Below are positions 5,151 to 9,244 of a stretch of DNA of 9,244 bases, piece by piece. The stretch comes from Phycisphaerales bacterium. Lineage in GTDB: Bacteria; Planctomycetota; Phycisphaerae; Tepidisphaerales; Tepidisphaeraceae. The position numbers and the translations under genes were made by a program. The stretch covers positions 15,220-24,463 of the forward strand of contig PMAK01000067.1 of the NCBI GenBank assembly GCA_003153655.1, read 5' to 3'. The notes beneath the pieces are model-generated. The model was not told the DNA's origin. It ran no database searches and worked only from the letters and a program-made list of their open reading frames with translations. Positions within the stretch are counted from its first letter, which is position 1; each line of letters opens with the position of its first letter.

Positions 5151-6731
5151 CTAGGCCTTCAACACCAGCATCGTCCACCCCGCAAAAACGCAGAGGATCA
5201 CGATCAGCGCCACGTAAAACCGATACATAAACCGATCAAATCGCCGGGTGCGCGCGGGATCGCCGGAGAGATTTTCCAGGAACCGCATGCGCTTCGCGAT
5301 GCTGCCGTGGCACCAGCTTCTGGCCGCGATCGGGATATTGTTCACCACCGCGACGCGCTCCAGCGCGGAGCAAAAAATCTCCGCCCCTTGCCTGCCAACA
5401 TACCCACGCGGCGGCGGAGCCAGCGTAATCCCCGGCTCATCCAGAACGGCGGTGCTGGCAAGGACGGCTCGCACCACTCCGGGGCTGCCGGGCACCGGCT
5501 CCAATTCCGCCAGACCCGCGCGCGATGCTCCACCCGACGTATCGAAAACATTCTGAATCGTCCGTGCCGCGAACACATCCGCCTGCCGCTCGAATTTTCG
5601 GCTGACATAACCAAAAACCAGCGTGAACAAGCCAATCCCGGCCCCCAGCAATAGCGCTGTCTGCACGGAATCCCCGAGCCACGCATGGCTCTGCATCGGT
5701 TCCAGCGCATCGGCGATCATCTGCCCAGGGCCCGCGACGGCCAAAGACATCGACGCCATCGCAGCCACCAGCCAGAAGAGATGCTTGTGCATCACATGCC
5801 CGAGTTCATGCGCGAAAATCGCCTCGATCTGTTCATCCCGCATCGTTTCCAGCAGCAGATCGCTCAATAGCACATATCGAAATCGTGGAACGAACCCCAT
5901 GACCGCCGCGTTGCCCATTTGCGATTCGGTTTTCCAGAGCAGCACATCCCGAAACCCGACGCGGTGCTGCCGGGCGATCTGTGTCAGCTTTCGCCGAAGC
6001 GGGCAATCGGGCATTGATTCGGTATGCAGCACGCGACGGAGAATTTCCGGACTGAAGACCAGAAAGATCGCGAACGAAGGAAGCGTGATCAGCGCCTCGA
6101 TCAGGTCTTCCTGGTTTTCAAGCACGTGAAAGTGATGAAAAATCGGCGGCAAAATCAGCGACAGCGAATCATGCAGAAAAAGCAGGAGCAATGCCGGCGC
6201 GATCGTGAACAAAAGCTGCAATCGCAGGTTCACGAAAAAATAAGTGCGAAACGATGGCGGCGGCTGGAGCGGAAGACTCTGCTCCAACTGAATCAGGATA
6301 TTCTGCTCGCGAAGCGCCTGATCGGCCGGGAACTGCGCCCACCAAAGCGCCATCCAAGCCAGAAACGATGGAGCGGCCCCGATGAGCAGCCCCGGAAAAT
6401 CGATCGGCAGCTTGCCAATCGCCGTCTTTCCAAGAAGTGCAAGAACCTGCTCCCGCCACCCCAGGACGAAGATGCCGACGGCCAGCCACGCGGGGATCAG
6501 AATCCGGCAGACATAAATTACGGAATGAAACATCCGGACGCGCCGTTTGATGTGGCTGAAATGTGCCAGCCGCGCAACCCGCCGGCTCCAAATCGCCAGC
6601 ACTATGGCCATCAGGATGTAAAACCCGAGAAAAATCGCGCAACCGGCCAACGGATGAAGTCCGCCCAGCGCCGGTTCTGACGGGCTCGACAACCAGATCA
6701 CAAGAATAACCAGGGGCAAAAAACGCGACAT
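5151..6731 (-). CDS. Integral membrane M48-family zinc metalloprotease
   Basis: A 526-residue, strongly hydrophobic protein with the zinc-binding HELGH (residues 308-312, context 'IFAHELGHVMHKH') and the downstream third-ligand motif 'ERQADVFAAR' (E381). This is the arrangement of M48 proteases such as HtpX and the CAAX protease Ste24. Hydrophobic segments occur near 31-48, 71-91, 113-131, 170-195, 212-228, 314-336, 355-377 and 503-524; the active site lies just before one of them. M48 enzymes cleave membrane or misfolded proteins at the cytoplasmic face, or trim lipidated C-termini; the substrate here is unknown. The protein is longer than typical HtpX (about 290 residues). The Shine-Dalgarno is weak (GAAG next to the ATG), and an in-frame TAG 15 nt upstream limits the start. 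It is the third gene of a likely operon, 70 nt behind the polytopic membrane protein, and converges on the E2 gene. Confidence 0.9.
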   Translation of the reverse strand: MSRFLPLVILVIWLSSPSEPALGGLHPLAGCAIFLGFYILMAIVLAIWSRRVARLAHFSHIKRRVRMFHSVIYVCRILIPAWLAVGIFVLGWREQVLALLGKTAIGKLPIDFPGLLIGAAPSFLAWMALWWAQFPADQALREQNILIQLEQSLPLQPPPSFRTYFFVNLRLQLLFTIAPALLLLFLHDSLSLILPPIFHHFHVLENQEDLIEALITLPSFAIFLVFSPEILRRVLHTESMPDCPLRRKLTQIARQHRVGFRDVLLWKTESQMGNAAVMGFVPRFRYVLLSDLLLETMRDEQIEAIFAHELGHVMHKHLFWLVAAMASMSLAVAGPGQMIADALEPMQSHAWLGDSVQTALLLGAGIGLFTLVFGYVSRKFERQADVFAARTIQNVFDTSGGASRAGLAELEPVPGSPGVVRAVLASTAVLDEPGITLAPPPRGYVGRQGAEIFCSALERVAVVNNIPIAARSWCHGSIAKRMRFLENLSGDPARTRRFDRFMYRFYVALIVILCVFAGWTMLVLKA

Positions 6732-6801
6732 CTTCGGCTGTTCAAGCTATCGGAGTTCCAGGAGGTTGTCGAGAATTTTTAGCGGCCGGAAACAAGGTTT
6801 G

Positions 6802-7713
6802 TTATTCATCGTGCATTGCCGCATGAGCCTGATCGGCTTGGAGATAATCGTGGATCGTCTCACCACAGATGATAGCCAGCAGAATCAATACCGGAATCAC
6901 CCGCGCCGCAAGCCGGACCGCCCGATGCCGCGAGCGAAAAATCGGCAGATCGCCGGTGAAAGCCAGCAGCGGCGAAACCAATAGTAGGGCCGCCCAAACC
7001 TGCTGGTGATCCGTCAGCGTGTCATCTGTGTAAAAATATCCATGAACCAGAAGCAGCAGAAGAAGCAACCCGGTCGTCTGGGCAAATCCACGTGAAAAAG
7101 AAATCCGGCTATTCCACATCGCCAAAACCATCGCGGCGACAGACATCGCCACCAGCGACCCAGCCATCACGCCAGACGCCTGGATATGCCATCCCATCGC
7201 CAGCACAACAGCGCTCGCAACAGACATCGCGGCAAGAACCAGTGGCGTCGCGGCACCGGGCGAACGATCAGCCAGATGCTCAAACGTAAGCCACCAGATC
7301 AGCGCCACCAGCCCAATCGCATCAATCCACAACTCCGCGCCAGTTTCCGAAATCCCGCGTGGAATCTGCGGCAATAGCAGCAATCGCACAAACATCCGCC
7401 AGATCAGCAGCAGCAAAACCGCCCGCAGCCAAAGCGGCGGCTGAAACAGCGCATCCAGCAAGCCGCACAACGCCAGCGGAATCGCAAAATAAAACAGCAG
7501 AAATAGAACGTTCGCGTTGGGCGGCCACCCCAGTTTTAACTCGAAGTTCGAGTAGGCGATGCAAAACCCGGCCCCGACCATCGGCGCAAAAATCCACCGC
7601 GCGTCGTTGGCCGCGCGGTGATTCCACGGCCGCCAGGCCAGCAGAATCGCCACGCCTAACAGCACGGCCGGCAGAACAATCCCGGCCAACATTTCTTTCG
7701 GCGTATAGGGCAT
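6802..7713 (-). CDS. Polytopic membrane protein of unknown function
   Basis: A 303-residue protein that is almost entirely hydrophobic, with about nine or ten predicted membrane segments (near 9-27, 40-55, 67-88, 95-115, 127-145, 155-174, 180-200, 210-226, 238-253 and 268-285). The tail is short and charged. I recognise no family motif, no conserved acidic or histidine pairs typical of a known transporter, and no soluble domain. The start follows the YceI stop by only 9 nt, behind a weak GGCGG-like site, which implies cotranscription. Met8 is an alternative start behind a purine-rich stretch. Between a secreted lipid-binding-type protein and a membrane protease it may have an envelope role, but that is context only. 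Confidence 0.75.
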   Translation of the reverse strand: MPYTPKEMLAGIVLPAVLLGVAILLAWRPWNHRAANDARWIFAPMVGAGFCIAYSNFELKLGWPPNANVLFLLFYFAIPLALCGLLDALFQPPLWLRAVLLLLIWRMFVRLLLLPQIPRGISETGAELWIDAIGLVALIWWLTFEHLADRSPGAATPLVLAAMSVASAVVLAMGWHIQASGVMAGSLVAMSVAAMVLAMWNSRISFSRGFAQTTGLLLLLLLVHGYFYTDDTLTDHQQVWAALLLVSPLLAFTGDLPIFRSRHRAVRLAARVIPVLILLAIICGETIHDYLQADQAHAAMHDE

Positions 7714-7722
7714 TCGCCGCCG

Positions 7723-8298
7723 TTATGACTTAATCGCTTCGATGGCCACGACGATGTGAATCTCGTTGCCGATAATCGGCGCCGCGTCGGCCGTCATGCC
7801 GAAATCCGTCCGATCGATCTTGAAATCAGCCCGAAATCCGGTGCGTGTTTCGCCCTTCATTCCCTTGCCGCTGCCGGTGATTTCCATCGGAACCGTGATC
7901 GACTTGGTCACGCCCTTCAGCGTCAGATCGCCGGTGACATCCATCGTGTTGTCGCCGGTCTTTTTCACACTCGTGCTCTTGAACTTCATTGCCGGGAACT
8001 GCTTGACGTCAAAGAAATCCGGACCTTTAAGGTCCTTGTCCCGATTCGCGTTCCGCGTGTCGATGCTGTCCACATCAACGCTGATGTCGAAAGAGCTTTG
8101 CGTCAGATCGGCGGCGTCATAGCTGATCGAGCCCGTCGGCCCACCAAACGTCCCGTACACATATCCCGCCTCAAGGTGATGCACATCAAACACCACAAAC
8201 GAGTGAACAGGATCGGCCGCGTAATCATCAGCCAGCGCGGCCGAGGAAAATGCGAACGTCAAAACCAGCGTGCTGAAAATACCCAAGAGACGATTCAT
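7723..8298 (-). CDS. YceI-like periplasmic (secreted) lipocalin-fold protein
   Basis: A 191-residue protein with a clear Sec signal peptide: a basic start, a hydrophobic core at 4-20, and probable cleavage after Ala23 in 'AALA-DD'. The mature part begins with 'YAADPVHSFVVFDVHHLEAGYVYGTF', close to the YceI family opening 'D..HS.v.F...H......G.F'. It continues with 'DADS-like' strands, 'ANRDKDLKGPDFFDVKQFP.MKFKST', 'VTGDLTLKGVTKSITVP' and a closing 'NEIHIVVAIEAIK', all typical of YceI proteins. These form a beta-barrel that binds polyisoprenoid or other long lipids in the periplasm; the ligand and physiological role here are unknown. The length fits the family. AGGAG lies 6-7 nt before the ATG. 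It is the first gene of the probable minus-strand operon. A promoter-like site with a palindrome lies just upstream. Confidence 0.93.
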   Translation of the reverse strand: MNRLLGIFSTLVLTFAFSSAALADDYAADPVHSFVVFDVHHLEAGYVYGTFGGPTGSISYDAADLTQSSFDISVDVDSIDTRNANRDKDLKGPDFFDVKQFPAMKFKSTSVKKTGDNTMDVTGDLTLKGVTKSITVPMEITGSGKGMKGETRTGFRADFKIDRTDFGMTADAAPIIGNEIHIVVAIEAIKS

Positions 8299-8319
8299 GT
8301 GAACTCCTTTTAAAAAAAC

Positions 8320-8358
8320 GAATGTTCATTCTATCTATGGCAAAACCAGCAGAATCAA
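8320..8358 (-). promoter_or_regulatory. Candidate yceI promoter with overlapping palindromic operator
   Basis: On the minus strand TTGATT (8358-8353) and TAGAAT (8333-8328) resemble -35 and -10 hexamers with a 19-bp spacer, longer than ideal. The inverted repeat GAATG-TT-CATTC (8320-8331) overlaps the -10 and the expected start point. It is the size and symmetry of a repressor operator (TetR-like sites are of this kind). The leader to the yceI ATG would be about 23 nt and include the AAAGGAG ribosome binding site. Confidence 0.35.
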
Positions 8359-8597
8359 ATTTCCGGTGGCTCAGCCTCTTTCCGGGTCCATCCGCTGAGT
8401 TCCCGAAGCATCCACAAACGGTCCCATAACTGCTTCATTTCTGCATCGCACGTAATTGAAAGCCCTTACACGAGTTAATTAGGATAAGTTGCTACCCCAT
8501 AACTTTTATTATCCATTTATCTCAAAATACCCAAATTAACAAAGTAACGGGGGCAAATAGCCGATGTGTTTAGTGACACAACGAAAAAGGAGCACCA
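8359..8597. other. Divergent intergenic region between the yceI and PilZ genes
   Basis: No gene is visible. The half nearer the PilZ gene (about 8440-8550) is markedly AT-rich. It holds the candidate PilZ promoter, an inverted repeat CTCAGC/GCTGAG (8370-8375 and 8394-8399, 18-nt loop), and a small inverted repeat TGTGT/ACACA (8565-8569 and 8576-8580). I found no fold matching a c-di-GMP or other known riboswitch. Confidence 0.5.
8456..8485 (+). promoter_or_regulatory. Candidate promoter for the PilZ gene
   Basis: TTGAAA (8456-8461) and TAGGAT (8480-8485) resemble -35 and -10 hexamers with an 18-bp spacer. The expected leader is about 105 nt. Other AT-rich hexamers nearby could serve equally well. 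Confidence 0.3.
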
Positions 8598-9053
8598 ATG
8601 AGCCAGATGTCTTCGGTTGTTAAGGAAAGCACTGAATCAGTCATGGAACTTTCAACCGGCTCCGAGCGGCGTGAGCATCGCCGGCACGATATGGAGACTC
8701 AGGAGATCACGGTGGATCGTTGGGAAAGCAGCCGGCGTTCTGGCAAGAATTTCGGCAAGATCGTCGACATCTCCGCCGGCGGTCTTCGCATTCGAACCAC
8801 TCAGGAAAACGTTCAGCCCGATCACCAGATCCGCGTCCGGATGGAATTGCCCGCGTATGCCGGCATCAGCCCGTTTGTCACGCGCGACTCCGGCATTTCG
8901 CCGAAGACCGAATGGTCCGGCTGGATGACCGTTGCCCGCGTCTCCAAGGTCAGCAAAGGCGAGTACGACGTCTGCGGCCGACTGATGGACATGGACGAAA
9001 TCGATCGCGGAATGCTCGGCTTGTATCTCTCAACGCAGCCACTGGCGGCGTAA
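8598..9053 (+). CDS. PilZ-domain protein (predicted c-di-GMP binding)
   Basis: A 151-residue, single-domain soluble protein. The two PilZ signature motifs that contact c-di-GMP are present: an arginine-rich RxxxR in 'RREHRRHD' (R24/R25 and R28/R29) and DxSxxG in 'DISAGGLRI' (D57, S59, G62). The remainder has the alternating beta pattern of a PilZ barrel ('QIRVRMELP', 'WSGWMTVARVSKV', 'YDVCGRLM') and a short C-terminal helix. The first ~20 residues are a polar leader. It probably acts as a stand-alone cytoplasmic c-di-GMP receptor; its partner, such as a motility, polysaccharide or secretion factor, cannot be told from here. An AAAGGAG site lies 5-6 nt before the ATG, which fixes the start. 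The gene is monocistronic, with its own likely promoter and a terminator just downstream. Confidence 0.88.
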   Translation: MSQMSSVVKESTESVMELSTGSERREHRRHDMETQEITVDRWESSRRSGKNFGKIVDISAGGLRIRTTQENVQPDHQIRVRMELPAYAGISPFVTRDSGISPKTEWSGWMTVARVSKVSKGEYDVCGRLMDMDEIDRGMLGLYLSTQPLAA

Positions 9054-9097
9054 AAGAGATCGCGCAGCAAACATCGCGATTCGCACAATCAACCCCA

Positions 9098-9146
9098 CCG
9101 GCCCCCGGGTTCTCAACCTTTCCGACCCGCGGGCCGGCCCTTTTTT
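9098..9146 (+). terminator. Intrinsic terminator after the PilZ gene
   Basis: The left arm CCGGCCCCCGGGT (9098-9110) pairs with ACCCGCGGGCCGG (9125-9137), with one mismatch over 13 positions. After a 3-nt CCC it is followed by TTTTTT (9141-9146). The GC-rich stem and U-run 45-90 nt past the stop make a good Rho-independent terminator. Confidence 0.85.
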
Positions 9147-9244
9147 AACCACCCGCCGATTTTTCTAAAAATAACGATTCAAAATAAGAATACTATTTTC
9201 GTTTGCGATTCTCGTGACGATTGAGAACCCTCACTCGAATATAA
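9147..9244. other. AT-rich right edge, no gene seen
   Basis: The sequence past the terminator is AT-rich and has no open frame of note. A short inverted repeat TTCTC/GAGAA (9209-9213 and 9223-9227) occurs. It could be the promoter region of a gene beyond the window, but no start codon with a ribosome binding site is visible. Confidence 0.4.

Noticed and set aside
6024..6680. 218-codon plus-strand frame opposite the M48 gene
   Set aside because: The product is a Gln/Arg/Lys-rich string without motifs, expected from the complement of hydrophobic codons; the minus strand encodes HELGH and membrane segments.
7756..8313. 185-codon plus-strand frame opposite the yceI gene
   Set aside because: The minus strand has a signal peptide, YceI motifs and a good ribosome binding site; the plus frame has none.
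8486..8597. c-di-GMP riboswitch in the PilZ leader
   Set aside because: The leader is AT-rich with only a 5-bp inverted repeat. I see no GEMM-type double-helix architecture.

Overview
The window looks like a piece of a GC-rich planctomycete-type chromosome. This is a judgement from gene content: short zinc ribbons of the C-x2-C-G...VP...G...C-x2-C...VP kind, a ThiF/E1 with a 'WWDQ...GAGALGNE...SNLSRS...DNREARL...CYECT...PTTPTIAS' signature, and a protein tail of the 'YH.E...WPD...L.PQYLP' type. No rRNA or other taxonomic marker is present.

Layout. (1) 2-814 (+): the 3' part of a gene of unknown function that runs off the left edge, followed by a weak terminator-like hairpin. (2) 839-1187: no convincing gene; it holds a candidate promoter and a possibly structured leader. 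(3) 1188-5080 (+): a tight four-gene cluster encoding a ubiquitin-like conjugation and deconjugation set. It comprises an E1-like adenylating enzyme, a JAB/JAMM isopeptidase with a C-terminal membrane anchor, an FHA + zinc-ribbon + RING-like membrane protein (candidate E3), and a zinc-ribbon + UBC-fold E2 with an intact HPN motif and catalytic cysteine. Junctions are a 10-nt overlap (E1/JAB), a 94-nt gap (JAB/E3) and a 4-nt ATGA overlap (E3/E2). (4) 5091-5136: two tandem 23-bp repeats between convergent genes. (5) 8298-5151 (-): a probable operon of a secreted YceI-like protein, a polytopic membrane protein and a membrane-embedded M48 metalloprotease. (6) 8299-8597: a divergent intergenic region with promoter-like sites. 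(7) 8598-9053 (+): a PilZ-domain protein followed by a good intrinsic terminator.

The four-enzyme cluster is the main interest. It holds activation, conjugation, ligation and removal enzymes, and two of the four carry membrane segments. FHA domains read phosphothreonine, so ligation may be steered to phosphorylated partners at the inner face of the membrane. No ubiquitin-like modifier is visible in the window. Prokaryotic E1/E2/RING/JAB neighbourhoods are known as a class. The novelty here would be the FHA-RING membrane ligase, the zinc ribbon shared by E3 and E2, and the unidentified modifier.

The minus-strand genes and the PilZ gene look like ordinary chromosomal genes with no evident link to the conjugation set.
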